A DNA stretch of 64,000 bases. It comes from Ignatzschineria sp. F8392 (GTDB lineage Bacteria > Pseudomonadota > Gammaproteobacteria > Cardiobacteriales > Wohlfahrtiimonadaceae). Where the stretch lies: NCBI RefSeq assembly GCF_002252045.1, contig NZ_NEFF01000002.1, positions 124,001-188,000 on the forward strand, in the 5' to 3' direction. The notes under the pieces were generated by a model. It was not told the DNA's origin, did no database searches, and worked only from the letters and a program-made list of their open reading frames with translations. This document shows, one piece after another, positions 54,128 through 63,160 of the stretch; the stretch's first letter is position 1, and each line of letters opens with the position of its first letter. The position numbers and the translations under genes were made by a program.

Positions 54128-55255
54128 ATGAAATACACTCAAGTCTTATCTAATACAAAACTTCAAAAAACAGATCGAGTTCTATTTTTAATCCACTTAG
54201 CTATTGGTGATTACACCTATATGCAAAACATGTTTAGAGCTTTTCATCAAAAGTACCCTCACATAAAAATAGACTTATTCATATTAGAAAATCGCTGTAC
54301 GGAAGATGCAAGCAAATGGCCAGCTCTCGAGAACTATGTAATCTACGATTGGTTGGAGACTTGCGGTTTTTATAATAAGATCTATCGTCGTAATTACGCT
54401 CCCAAATTCCTAAAAGAATCAATTGCAGAAGCCCACCAACAAAAATATCCGATAGTGATTACCCTAGGAACATTACAAGATGAACAAACAGAGATTTTAG
54501 GACGGAAAATAGCTGGAGAACAAGGGCTACTTGTCGGATTAAAAATTAATTTAAAATGGTATCGCTTTAAACACCATTTAATTAAAAGGCCATCATGGAG
54601 AGTTTTAGATTTAGCATTCTATAGCAAACCTTTAAAGCCTGGAGATCATATCAGTGCAGTTTATAACTCATGGGCAGAGCAACTTGCAGGTGTAACACTA
54701 TCACCACAAGATAGACTACCATTTGTCGATATTCCTGAACAGTGGCTTAAAGCTGCTCAAAAACACCTCCAAAATTTAAAAATAGTAGAATCCTCACCAA
54801 CGATCTTTATTAACTACATAGCAAAAGACCCTAAAAGGTCTTGGAAAGTAGAACAGGCTCTTAAGTTAGTCGAAATAATACGACAAAACGAACGGTTTCA
54901 AAAAACTACTTTTCTGATTAACACGCTACCCGAATTAATCTCATCATTAGACAAAAATATTAAAGAGCATAGTTTATCTAACACCTACTCATATAGTGCT
55001 ACAGAAAATTTTTATCAACTCCCCGCTATGTTAAAACTTTCTGATTTGATAATTTCAGTAGAAACATCTGTGATTCACTTAGCCAATGCAGTTAAAACAC
55101 CGGTAATAGCATTAATGAGGCAACGAACTCCTCACTGGGTTCCTTTAGATAAATCAATTTCAACGGTAATCTGGGTTCCTAAGAAAAAAGACAATATCGA
55201 TAGTATTTCCCCTGAATTAGTTGCCAAAAATGTATTTAAAGCACTTACTATTTAA
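54128..55255 (+). CDS. Heptosyltransferase-like (GT9) glycosyltransferase
   Basis: The 375-aa protein shows the GT9 pattern: RVLFLIHLAIGDYTYMQNMF at the N-terminus, the central PTIFINYIAKDPKRSWKVEQ and the late donor-binding DLIISVETSVIHLANAVKTP. Such enzymes add heptose or other sugars to the LPS core. It is convergent with the next gene, their 3' ends overlapping by 8 bp. The AT-rich composition is intermediate. The acceptor is unknown. Confidence 0.8.
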   Translation: MKYTQVLSNTKLQKTDRVLFLIHLAIGDYTYMQNMFRAFHQKYPHIKIDLFILENRCTEDASKWPALENYVIYDWLETCGFYNKIYRRNYAPKFLKESIAEAHQQKYPIVITLGTLQDEQTEILGRKIAGEQGLLVGLKINLKWYRFKHHLIKRPSWRVLDLAFYSKPLKPGDHISAVYNSWAEQLAGVTLSPQDRLPFVDIPEQWLKAAQKHLQNLKIVESSPTIFINYIAKDPKRSWKVEQALKLVEIIRQNERFQKTTFLINTLPELISSLDKNIKEHSLSNTYSYSATENFYQLPAMLKLSDLIISVETSVIHLANAVKTPVIALMRQRTPHWVPLDKSISTVIWVPKKKDNIDSISPELVAKNVFKALTI

Positions 55256-56393
55256 AGATTCTCCCGCGTTCTATACAGCCAATAAAATTATTTAAATAGT
55301 TACTCGTCTCATAGCCCTGAACACTTGCTTGAATCGCTTCGGGGCTTGGGAGTTCTAACTCGCCATCGAGGATCTTTTGGAGATATTCTCGGCTTTGAAA
55401 TTCTTCATCCATCGGATAGAGCCAGCCATTTTTTCCAACTGTGATGAGATCTGCCGGGCCTGTCGGGCAATCGGTAGCAAGAACGGGAATACCGCGCATC
55501 ATCGACTCAATAATAATGAGCGGTAAGCCTTCTCTAATAGAGTTAAGCAGTGTAACGCCGGCACTTTGCACCTGATCCCAAGCATCTTTCTGCCAGCCGT
55601 GGAAGGTTACCTTTTGCTCTAAATTGAGCGCCGTAATATGAGCTTTAAACTTCTCATCCCCTTCTGGATTTCCCGTTGAACCGAAGATATCGAGATGCCA
55701 ATCACCTTTTAGTGAAACAAGATTTTCTAAGAGGGAATCGACCCGTTTAATATCACTAATACGCCCGATATAGACAAAGCGATTCTTATCTCGCTCCACC
55801 AATTCCGCAGCATCGACAGGATTATAGACAACGGTAACATTCTTCACTTTATAATCATCACGAAGTTCATCGGCAATGCCGTGACTAATGGCTAAATGGG
55901 CATCAAAAAGATCGATCTTTTTCGCCACTTCAATTGCGGTTGCTTCGCTACTTCCCGTTAAGGAGAGATGAATCCAGGAAAAGAGCGGAATTCCTGTCTT
56001 CTCTTTAAAGCGTTTTAAAAATGGATAGTTAGTCAAAAACTGTTTAGAGAGATCCATCGTAATTAAGGCATCGAGCTGATCCTTTGCCATCTCATCAAAA
56101 AGTTTATCGCCATTAAAACGAACATAAGTCTTTTGCAAAGCTCTAAAAAGCGTGCGCGGGAGAATCCCCTTCAACGCCATTATACTTTTAGGATAAGAGA
56201 GATATTTAAGATGCTTAAAATTTTTTGTAAAAGCATCATAACGGGGCTCATATAGACCATAAAAAAAGAGCTCGACATTCTTCGCCGGCATTGCGCGGGC
56301 AACAATTTCAAGCACCTTTTCAAGCCCGCCGGGGCCATCGTGGCGATTGCGAAGGAGTATTCCTATGCGAAGTGGTTGATTCACTTTATCCAT
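55248..56393 (-). CDS. Family 4 glycosyltransferase (LPS core/polysaccharide)
   Basis: The 381-aa protein has the GT-B pattern. PLRIGILLRNRHDGPGGLEK begins the acceptor domain. The donor domain has RFVYIGRISDIKRVDSLLEN, VTFHGWQKDAWDQVQSAG and LLNSIREGLPLIIIESMMRG with the conserved E-x7-E. PVLATDCPTGPADLITVGKN is also typical. It is on the opposite strand to its neighbours and overlaps the GT9 gene's end. It probably works on LPS core sugars. Confidence 0.88.
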   Translation of the reverse strand: MDKVNQPLRIGILLRNRHDGPGGLEKVLEIVARAMPAKNVELFFYGLYEPRYDAFTKNFKHLKYLSYPKSIMALKGILPRTLFRALQKTYVRFNGDKLFDEMAKDQLDALITMDLSKQFLTNYPFLKRFKEKTGIPLFSWIHLSLTGSSEATAIEVAKKIDLFDAHLAISHGIADELRDDYKVKNVTVVYNPVDAAELVERDKNRFVYIGRISDIKRVDSLLENLVSLKGDWHLDIFGSTGNPEGDEKFKAHITALNLEQKVTFHGWQKDAWDQVQSAGVTLLNSIREGLPLIIIESMMRGIPVLATDCPTGPADLITVGKNGWLYPMDEEFQSREYLQKILDGELELPSPEAIQASVQGYETSNYLNNFIGCIERGRIFK

Positions 56394-56617
56394 TTAAACT
56401 TATGTTCCATGAAAATCATTAATTTAGATATTGATAGATTCTATCATCTATTACGCTGTTATAGGGGAGATATTACTGCTTTATCGATATCAATCATTCA
56501 CTTTTTTAGATTTAAATAGAGACTACAATAAGTTGGGATAAACCAGCGAAATACGCTAAAATAACCGGTTATATAGGAACTATCGATTATTTCATACACT
56601 TTTTAGATGGAATCACA

Positions 56618-58687
56618 ATGATTAAAGAGACGCTACTGATTGAAATTGGGACGGAAGAGCTTCCTCCACGAGCATTGAACAATTTATCCAACGCTTTTAA
56701 AGCGGGTATTGAAGCAGAATTGAAAGCGAAGAAGTTAGAGTTTTCAGAGATTAAAGCGTATGCTACCCCGCGTCGTTTAGCGGTTGTGATTTCGGATCTG
56801 CAATCGGAACAGGAAGATTATAGTAATGAACGTCGTGGGCCTGCGCTTCAGGCGGCGATGAAAGAGGGTGAGCCGACGCCGGCACTTTTGGGCTTTGCGC
56901 GCTCTTGTGGGGTTGATGTTGAGCAGTTGACGCTGCTTGAGACCGAAAAAGGGGCTTGGTATACCTTTAAAGAGGAGGTGAAAGGTGAATCACTCGCTTC
57001 CCTTCTCCCGGCGATGATCGAAAAAGCGCTCAAAGGTTTGCCGATTCCAAAACGGATGCGTTGGGCAGATCATGATTTTGAGTTTGTTCGCCCCGTTCGT
57101 TGGTTGGCGGTTGTTTATGGTGATGCGGTGATCGATATTGAGATCTTCGGCATTCAAGCGAGCAATGTGAGCCGTGGCCATCGTTTCCACACTACAGCAC
57201 CGATTACTATTCCCCATGCAGATCAGTATGAGGCGATTATGGAGTCTGAAGGGCATATTATCCCGAGCTTCCATAAGCGTAAGGCGATGATTGAAGAGCA
57301 GATCCATGCCGCGACAAAATCGATCGGTACACCTATTATCAATGCCGGCTTACTTGATGAAGTGACGGCACTTGTTGAGTATCCTAAGGCGATGATTGGT
57401 CAGTTTGAATCCCACTTCTTAGATGTGCCACAAGAGGCGCTGATTATCGCGATGGAAGATCATCAGCGTTACTTCCCCATTGTTGATGAGCATGGCAAAT
57501 TAGTGGATAAGTTCTGCTTTGTGAGCAATATCGTCAGCGAAGAGCCGGAAGCGGTAATCTCAGGAAATGAGCGGGTGATTCGTCCTCGCTTTGCGGATGC
57601 GGAATTCTTCTGGAATGAGGATAAGAAAAAGCCGTTAAGTGATTATTTAGCCGATCTTGAGAATGTTGTTTTCCAAACAAAGCTCGGTTCACAAGCGGAC
57701 AAGATTCGCCGTGTTGCAACATTAAGTGAAGCGATTGCCGCAGAAATTGGCGCAGATACAGCATTAGTGGCTCGCGCTGCACGCCTTAATAAAGCGGATC
57801 TCATTAGTGATATGGTGCAAGAATTCCCCGAACTTCAGGGAACGATGGCGCGCTACTATGCTAATGTCCAAGGGGAAGATGCAGTTGTGGCAGATGCTTT
57901 AGAGCAGGTCTATTGGCCCCGTTTTGCCGGCGATCGCTTACCGGAGAGCAAAGAGGCGTTAGCATTGGGGCTTGCTGAGCGTTTAGATACCATTGTTGGC
58001 ATCTTCTCTATTGGCGAGATTCCTACCGGTTCGCGCGACCCGTATGGGCTTCGTCGTAATGCACTTGCGGTATTGCGGATGTTGATTGAGTCGGAGTTGA
58101 ATCTCGATCTACTAAAATTGATCCAAATTAGTGCCGATACTATGCCGGCAGAGATCGATGCGGAAAAATCTGTATCTACCATCTTCACCTATATCTTCGA
58201 TCGTCTTCGTGCTTATTCGGCGGATCTTGGCGTGTCGAGTGATGTCTTTGCTTCGATCTCTGAATTGAAGTTGACCAATCCGCTCGATATCTACCATCGT
58301 CTCCTTGCGGTTGCGAAGTTTAAAGCGCTTCCAGAAGCGGGCACATTGATCGAGACCAATAAACGAATTCACAATATCTTAGAGAACAATCAATCAGAAT
58401 CAGCATCAAGCGCTGTTTCGGCCTCTCTCTTAGAGAATGATTCGGAAAAAGCGCTCTACAATGCGAGCCAAGCGCTTAAAGAGGAGATCGGTAAGCTCTC
58501 TGCTGCGCGCGATTATCAGGCGATTTTACAAGCGCTAAGTAATTTAGCAACACCGCTTGCGAACTTCTTTGCCGATACAATGGTGATGGCGGATGATCTT
58601 GCGGTGCGTCAAAATCGTATTGCGCTTCTCACAGAGATTCGGGATTACTTTGAAACCGTCGCCGATATCTCAAAGTTACAGCTCTAG
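56618..58687 (+). CDS. glyS: Glycyl-tRNA synthetase beta subunit
   Basis: GlyS is the large subunit of the heterotetrameric bacterial GlyRS. The 689-aa protein starts KETLLIEIGTEELPPRALNN, continues with YATPRRLAVVISDLQ, and has ALIIAMEDHQRYFPI and the HD-like DPYGLRRNALAVLRMLIES. The C-terminal anticodon-binding region is intact. In most gammaproteobacteria glyQ lies directly upstream, but here the neighbour is a glycosyltransferase in the opposite direction and no glyQ is in the window. It has its own spacer promoter region (56394-56617) and a terminator at 58831. Confidence 0.96.
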   Translation: MIKETLLIEIGTEELPPRALNNLSNAFKAGIEAELKAKKLEFSEIKAYATPRRLAVVISDLQSEQEDYSNERRGPALQAAMKEGEPTPALLGFARSCGVDVEQLTLLETEKGAWYTFKEEVKGESLASLLPAMIEKALKGLPIPKRMRWADHDFEFVRPVRWLAVVYGDAVIDIEIFGIQASNVSRGHRFHTTAPITIPHADQYEAIMESEGHIIPSFHKRKAMIEEQIHAATKSIGTPIINAGLLDEVTALVEYPKAMIGQFESHFLDVPQEALIIAMEDHQRYFPIVDEHGKLVDKFCFVSNIVSEEPEAVISGNERVIRPRFADAEFFWNEDKKKPLSDYLADLENVVFQTKLGSQADKIRRVATLSEAIAAEIGADTALVARAARLNKADLISDMVQEFPELQGTMARYYANVQGEDAVVADALEQVYWPRFAGDRLPESKEALALGLAERLDTIVGIFSIGEIPTGSRDPYGLRRNALAVLRMLIESELNLDLLKLIQISADTMPAEIDAEKSVSTIFTYIFDRLRAYSADLGVSSDVFASISELKLTNPLDIYHRLLAVAKFKALPEAGTLIETNKRIHNILENNQSESASSAVSASLLENDSEKALYNASQALKEEIGKLSAARDYQAILQALSNLATPLANFFADTMVMADDLAVRQNRIALLTEIRDYFETVADISKLQL

Positions 58688-58830
58688 ATCGAGATATCAA
58701 AACTAAAAGATGACGCGCTAAAAGATGATGCCCGAGATGATGCCCTGAGATGAGCTTAACTCTTTATGCTGAGTATTTAAGTAGCGAGAGTGACACTTAA
58801 GAGAGAGGCATCAGCGTAGAATCGATCAGC

Positions 58831-58870
58831 AGAGGGGAGCATTCAGATGAGTGGCTCCCCTCTCTCTTTC
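58831..58870 (+). terminator. Likely terminator after glyS
   Basis: AGAGGGGAGC (58831-58840) pairs with GCTCCCCTCT (58854-58863). It is followed by a moderately T-rich CTCTTTCT. It separates glyS from gmhB. The preceding spacer (58690-58750) shows degenerate AAAGATGATGC repeats. Confidence 0.6.
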
Positions 58871-58924
58871 TGATTCAGATCATTCAGAGAACCTATTCAT
58901 AAAGATAAGAGGATAAGGTAAAAG

Positions 58925-59575
58925 ATGAGTAATAAGCCTATCAAGCCTATGGTGGAGCAGGATTTTGAAAAGGGGCGCCGGCTGCCCTTCCCCGATCTTG
59001 TGATTTTAGATCGTGATGGAGTGATTAATCAGGATTCAAGCGCCTATATCAAATCACGCGATGAGTGGATTCCGATTCCCGGCAGTTTAGAGGCGATGGC
59101 ACGTTTGCATCAAGCAGGGGTGAAGATCGGCATTGCCACCAATCAACGGGGAATTGCGCTCGGGCTCTATGATCATCAAGCGCTCGAAGAGATGCATCAG
59201 AAGATGGCGGCGCTCTTAAGTGATGTGGGAGGCGCGATCGATGAGATTGCTTTCTGCACGGCGGATGATCCACTTCATCCCGATCGAAAACCGAATCCCG
59301 GCATGTTACTCACCATTATCAAAGCCCTTGATCTGCCCCAAACGAGTGTGATCTACTTTGTCGGTGATAAAAGCTCCGATGTGGCGGCGGCAGAGAATGC
59401 CACGTTGCAGAGTGATTATCGCGTTATTCCCGTTTTAGTCCGCACGGGGAATGGGATTAAGAGCGAAAAAAAGCTCAACGATCGAGAGCGACTTACTTAT
59501 AATGATCTTGCATCGTTTGTGGATGCGTTACTATTTGATTCATCAGATTTATCAGCCCTATCAACAGAGGAGTAG
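58925..59575 (+). CDS. gmhB: GmhB-like heptose bisphosphate phosphatase lacking the usual zinc cysteines
   Basis: GmhB removes the 7-phosphate in ADP-heptose synthesis for LPS core. The 216-aa HAD-type protein has DLVILDRDGVINQDSSAYIK (nucleophile DxD), IPGSLEAMARLHQAG, IATNQRGIALGLY and FVGDKSSDVAAAENA. Where typical members carry Cys-x-His...Cys-x-Cys before RKPxPGM, this one reads FCTADDPLHPDRKPNPGM, with only one Cys. Zinc binding is therefore unlikely. It follows glyS and precedes the acyltransferase, the order known from pseudomonads. A charged N- and C-terminal extension is present. Confidence 0.85.
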   Translation: MSNKPIKPMVEQDFEKGRRLPFPDLVILDRDGVINQDSSAYIKSRDEWIPIPGSLEAMARLHQAGVKIGIATNQRGIALGLYDHQALEEMHQKMAALLSDVGGAIDEIAFCTADDPLHPDRKPNPGMLLTIIKALDLPQTSVIYFVGDKSSDVAAAENATLQSDYRVIPVLVRTGNGIKSEKKLNDRERLTYNDLASFVDALLFDSSDLSALSTEE

Positions 59576-59578
59576 TCA

Positions 59579-60370
59579 TTGCGTATGATCACTTGGATTC
59601 GCTCACTTATAACCTTTATCGGCTTTCTCTTTATCTATCTTATTATCACGCCGGTGATGCTGATTAGTACTGTTCTGCTGACCGGTTCGTGGTATCGCAA
59701 TGTGACGATCGCCTGGTCGAAGATTTTAGTGGGCTGGATGCGGATCGGTGCGGGTATCGATTATCGTATCATTGGTGCGGAGAACCTTCAGTATCTCAAA
59801 GAGCGCCCGCACTTTATTATCTCCAATCATCAATCAGCGCTTGAGACATTGATCTATACCATTATTCTCCCGCCCCACTCTTTTGTCCTTAAAAAAGAGC
59901 TTCTCTATATTCCCTTCTTTGGTTGGGGTTTGGCAAAGGCAAAGCCGATTGCGATCAATCGTAAAGATGGAAAAAATGCCTTAAAGCAGATCTCTACACA
60001 AGCAAAAGAGCGTTTTGCTGAGGGGCGCTCTGTCATTATCTTCCCCGAAGGGACACGTGTACCATTTGGGCAAGTAGTGCCTTTTAAGAAAGGGGGCTTT
60101 ATTGTGGCCAAACAGTTAGCTGCACCAGTATTGCCGATGGCGATCAACTCCGGGATTGCGGCACCTAAAGGGCGTTTTCTAAAAGAGCCGGGGATCATCA
60201 CCATTGTAATTGGCAAGCCGATTGAGTCGGAATCGCTCTCTACCGCAGAGTTAGCCAAAGAGACCGAGCGCTGGATTCGTGGCCATATTGTCCCCACACT
60301 CAATGTGAAAAAAGAGGCAACAGAAGCGGAATTAAAGGCCTTAACCGCGACAGAAGTAGAGGTGAAATAA
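59579..60370 (+). CDS. 1-acyl-sn-glycerol-3-phosphate acyltransferase (PlsC-like)
   Basis: The 263-aa membrane-bound acyltransferase makes phosphatidic acid from lysophosphatidic acid. An N-terminal membrane helix (FIGFLFIYLIITPVMLIST) is followed by the catalytic HX4D motif NHQSALETL, LKKELLYIPFFGWGLAK, and FPEGTRVPFGQ. The TTG at 59579 has AGAGGAG 6 bp upstream; the ATG at 59585 is two codons later. It starts 3 bp after gmhB and ends 2 bp before rsmD, so the three form one operon. Confidence 0.92.
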   Translation: MRMITWIRSLITFIGFLFIYLIITPVMLISTVLLTGSWYRNVTIAWSKILVGWMRIGAGIDYRIIGAENLQYLKERPHFIISNHQSALETLIYTIILPPHSFVLKKELLYIPFFGWGLAKAKPIAINRKDGKNALKQISTQAKERFAEGRSVIIFPEGTRVPFGQVVPFKKGGFIVAKQLAAPVLPMAINSGIAAPKGRFLKEPGIITIVIGKPIESESLSTAELAKETERWIRGHIVPTLNVKKEATEAELKALTATEVEVK

Positions 60371-60372
60371 GA

Positions 60373-60972
60373 ATGAGAGATGCGGTACAAATTATCGGGG
60401 GTGAATATCGCTCCCGGAAGATTGAAGTGATCAATGCCGATGGCTTACGCCCCACCGCTTCTCGCGTTCGGGAGACACTCTTTAACTGGTTACAGACAAC
60501 TATTCCCGGTGCATTAGTGATCGATGCTTTTGCCGGCACAGGTGCTTTAGGCATTGAAGCGCTCTCGCGCGGAGCGAAGATGGCGATCTTTATCGAAAAG
60601 GATGCCAATGTCTTTCGCACCTTAGAGAAGAATCTCCGCACGCTTAAAGTGCCGGAGGAGCGTTATCGCTTAATCAAAGGGAGTGCCTTAGAGGTTTTAA
60701 CAGCAGGATCAAGCGGACATCAAGAACTCCTAGAATTAGCCACACAATATCCTCGGCAACATCTCTTCCTCGACCCGCCCTTCTTCCACGCGCTTTACGA
60801 ACCGCTTCTTGAAGTTTTAACAGGGAATCCACTTCTCTCTACCCTCAGCTCCCTCTCCATTGAGATGCCGGTCAAAGCCAGCTTCAACCTAGAAACCACC
60901 CTCGCCCCACTCCAACTAAGTCGCGAGATGAAGACAAAAGAGAGTAAGGTGTTTCTCTTTAGAGCGAATTAA
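60373..60972 (+). CDS. rsmD: 16S rRNA (guanine966-N2)-methyltransferase RsmD
   Basis: RsmD methylates G966 of 16S rRNA. The 199-aa protein has the N-terminal IIGGEYRSRKIEVINADGLRP (span 8-28), TASRVRETLFNWLQ, the SAM-binding VIDAFAGTGALGIEALSRGA and the catalytic DPPFF. It begins 2 bp after the acyltransferase stop, in the same operon. The C-terminus is regular. Confidence 0.95.
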   Translation: MRDAVQIIGGEYRSRKIEVINADGLRPTASRVRETLFNWLQTTIPGALVIDAFAGTGALGIEALSRGAKMAIFIEKDANVFRTLEKNLRTLKVPEERYRLIKGSALEVLTAGSSGHQELLELATQYPRQHLFLDPPFFHALYEPLLEVLTGNPLLSTLSSLSIEMPVKASFNLETTLAPLQLSREMKTKESKVFLFRAN

Positions 60973-60997
60973 AACGGCTTATCAATAGCGGCGACAT

Positions 60998-61261
60998 TTA
61001 AGTTAAATAGATTTCGCCAAGAAAACAGGTGGCTAAGAAAATAATCGGCATAATTCTCAACCCGCCGATAGCATCCCTCTCACGCAGAGCGATCGTCAGT
61101 GGGCTCTCTATACCGATCTTCGCGCCTTCTTTTTTAAGCTTAGCCACTCTCCGGGCTGTGGTCATATAGCGAATCTGCAACCAGATCAGCCATAAAAAAT
61201 TGAGCACCTTAAATGATAGATAAAACTCATAGACAGATAAAAAATTGATAAATAAAAACAT
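60998..61261 (-). CDS. Small predicted membrane protein of unknown function
   Basis: The 87-residue frame encodes two hydrophobic stretches (FLSVYEFYLSFKVLNFLWLI and MPIIFLATCFLGEIYL) around a basic loop (TTARRVAKLKKEGAKIG). The codon pattern looks natural, and the frame is convergent with rsmD. I recognise no family. The start could be internal. Confidence 0.4.
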   Translation of the reverse strand: MFLFINFLSVYEFYLSFKVLNFLWLIWLQIRYMTTARRVAKLKKEGAKIGIESPLTIALRERDAIGGLRIMPIIFLATCFLGEIYLT

Positions 61262-61434
61262 CTCCTCCTCTAAACTTCCCCGCCTGATTTAATTCCGTTA
61301 AAGCAGCTCTCGCTGCCATGCATCGCTTAAGAACTAAAATCGTCTCCACTTCATCAGATGACAATAATAGTAAATCGTTATAAGGTTGATCGACTATCTA
61401 ACACCTTATTTTTAATGTTAAGTTTTAGAAGTAG

Positions 61435-61529
61435 TATATGTTGATGAAATCGACAGATCAATCAGACATGTTTAAAAAGCTGAGAAAAATCGACACGTTT
61501 TAACAATATGTTGATGGGATCGACATATA
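61435..61529 (+). repeat. Second repeat family, copy 1
   Basis: The ~95-bp segment has ATATGTTGATG...ATCGACA at both ends and a middle CATGTTTAAAAA...AAATCGACACGTTTTAA. It recurs at 63038-63130 in the same orientation. The end blocks (ATATGT and ACATAT) form inverted arms. Confidence 0.75.
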
Positions 61530-61544
61530 AAATGCGTTTACAAA

Positions 61545-62125
61545 AAACAGAAGCTGATGAGTTGCCGGTCCTCACTATTGCGCGCTTCCGAAGGTTACGC
61601 GCCGGCAAGGGCATCAAAGAGGCCAATTGGCGGGCATGCATCGGTGAAAAGAATGATATCGTTGGCTCCCGCCGTTCAACAGATTCTCTTAAGAATCATA
61701 AAATAATTCATTGAGACAAAAAAACTGATGAGTTGCCGGAGAATACCTCTGCATGCTTCCAAAAACTGCATGCCAGCAAATATCGTTACCTTAACGATTA
61801 ATCATCTTGAGATAAAAAGTCGTTGCGTTGCCGGTCCTCACTATCGCGCGCTTCCGGAGGTTGCGCGCCGGCAAAAAGACATCAAAGATGCCAATCAGCG
61901 GGCATGCACCGGCAAAAAGAGCGATATCGTTGGCTCCCGCCGTTCAACAGATTCTCTTAAGAATCATAAAATAATTTATTGAGACAAAAAGGGCTGTTGA
62001 GTTGCCGGTTCTCACTATCGCGTTTTTCCATAAATTACGCGCCGGCAATAAGGCATCAGAGATACCGAATAGCGGGCATGCACCGGTGAAAAGAATGATA
62101 TCGTTGGCTCCCGCCACACTATAAA
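61545..62125 (+). repeat. Structured repeat cluster 6 (four A modules, three B modules)
   Basis: A modules begin near 61561, 61733, 61828 and 62000. They carry inner stems GCGCGC/GCGCGC (61828 copy) and GCATGC/GCATGC (61733 copy), another compensatory pair. B modules lie near 61610, 61866 and 62049. Two of these hairpins have mismatches. The rest of the spacer 61262-62305 has no gene. Confidence 0.82.
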
Positions 62126-62305
62126 ACTTCCCATAATAAAAAAACACCTCCTAAAATAACAAAAGTCGGTTTTAATAAAAAAGTTAAGTATTCTAATACT
62201 TTCTTAATCTCAATTTGGGCTATATTTTCGGAAGATATATACTTAGAATATAAACAACTATCATAGTTCCATGTGACAACTATTTTAAATAGAAGGAGTT
62301 TAAAC

Positions 62306-62545
62306 ATGAGTAAGCTAAGTAATAAAATCTTAAACTGGTCTAATAAACTAATTAATTTCCCTGATATTCCCAGTACATCAACACACTATACAGATTACTT
62401 ATCTTCCATTAAGCCGGCAAAAGTTAAATTAAGAAGTCCTGAAGAAGATATGCAAATTGTAGCTAAAGATATCGCAAAGGCTACGGCTAAAACACTGGCA
62501 CATTATGGAGATGACTATAATGAAAAAGGAGATGACAAAAAGTGA
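62306..62545 (+). CDS. Small hypothetical protein upstream of a DUF2335 gene
   Basis: The 79-residue protein starts MSKLSNKILNWSNKLINFPD after a good GAAGGAG site. It ends GDDYNEKGDDKK, overlapping the next gene by about 26 bp. It is Lys- and Ser-rich with no recognised family. The tight overlap suggests a two-gene unit with the DUF2335-like gene, perhaps phage or mobile-element related. Confidence 0.6.
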   Translation: MSKLSNKILNWSNKLINFPDIPSTSTHYTDYLSSIKPAKVKLRSPEEDMQIVAKDIAKATAKTLAHYGDDYNEKGDDKK

Positions 62546-62858
62546 TAAGCCTAGTAAAACAAACCAAACCTCTTCAAACGAAACCAAAGATAATATAGTT
62601 ACCGATGAAGTTGAAAGGATCACTCAAATAGCAACAAGTGATCTCCCAAGTGATATTAAAGAAGAGAAAATAAAAGAAACCCTTCAAATTGAGAGCCAAA
62701 TTTTTTCTGGACCACTACCCCCTCCAATTTTATTAGAGGAGTATGAAAAAATTATTCCTGGTTCGGCAAAAGAGATTATTGAAATGTCAGTAGCTCAAAG
62801 AAAACACACCATGCAAATCATAGAGATAGAGACACTGACTTATAAATATAAAAAATAA
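62520..62858 (+). CDS. Truncated DUF2335-family protein
   Basis: The product contains SQIFSGPLPPPILLEEYEKI and IPGSAKEIIEMSVAQRKHTM, the hallmark of DUF2335. Members normally continue into two membrane helices, which are missing here: the frame ends about 20 bp before repeat cluster 7. The start is best at 62520 (GGAG about 9 bp upstream); 62505 or 62532 are alternatives. The family is of unknown role and often lies on mobile DNA. The loss is probably due to the repeat junction. Confidence 0.7.
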   Translation: MKKEMTKSDKPSKTNQTSSNETKDNIVTDEVERITQIATSDLPSDIKEEKIKETLQIESQIFSGPLPPPILLEEYEKIIPGSAKEIIEMSVAQRKHTMQIIEIETLTYKYKK

Positions 62859-62867
62859 GATCAACCT

Positions 62868-63008
62868 GCACTGATCAATTGCCACCCATTACTATCACGT
62901 TCTTTCAAGAAACACGCGCCGGCAAAAAGACATCAAAGATGCCAATTGGCGGGCATGCACCGGCAAAAAGAGCGATATCGTTGGCTCCCGCCGATCCAAA
63001 AATCTTCT
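62868..63008 (+). repeat. Structured repeat cluster 7 (one A module, one B module)
   Basis: A degenerate A module (ATTGCCACCC start, CCGGCAA end) begins near 62878. The B module follows with GACATCAAAGATGCC and the GGCGGGCATGCACCGG core. It abuts the end of the truncated DUF2335 gene. Confidence 0.75.
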
Positions 63009-63037
63009 TAGAGCAACTCGACATTTATCATGATGAA

Positions 63038-63130
63038 ATATGTTGATAGGATCGACATATCTCTCGGATATGTTTAAAAAATCGGAAAAAATCGACACGT
63101 TTTAAGGATATGTTGATGGGATCGATATAT
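63038..63130 (+). repeat. Second repeat family, copy 2
   Basis: It parallels 61435-61529, with ATATGTTGATAGGATCGACA, a GGATATGTTTAAAAAATCGG middle and ATCGACACGTTTTAA, then ATATGTTGATGGGATCGA. It has the same orientation as copy 1. The two copies bracket the DUF2335 locus. Confidence 0.75.
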
Positions 63131-63160
63131 TGAGAAATTAGAAAGTTTCTATCCAAACAT

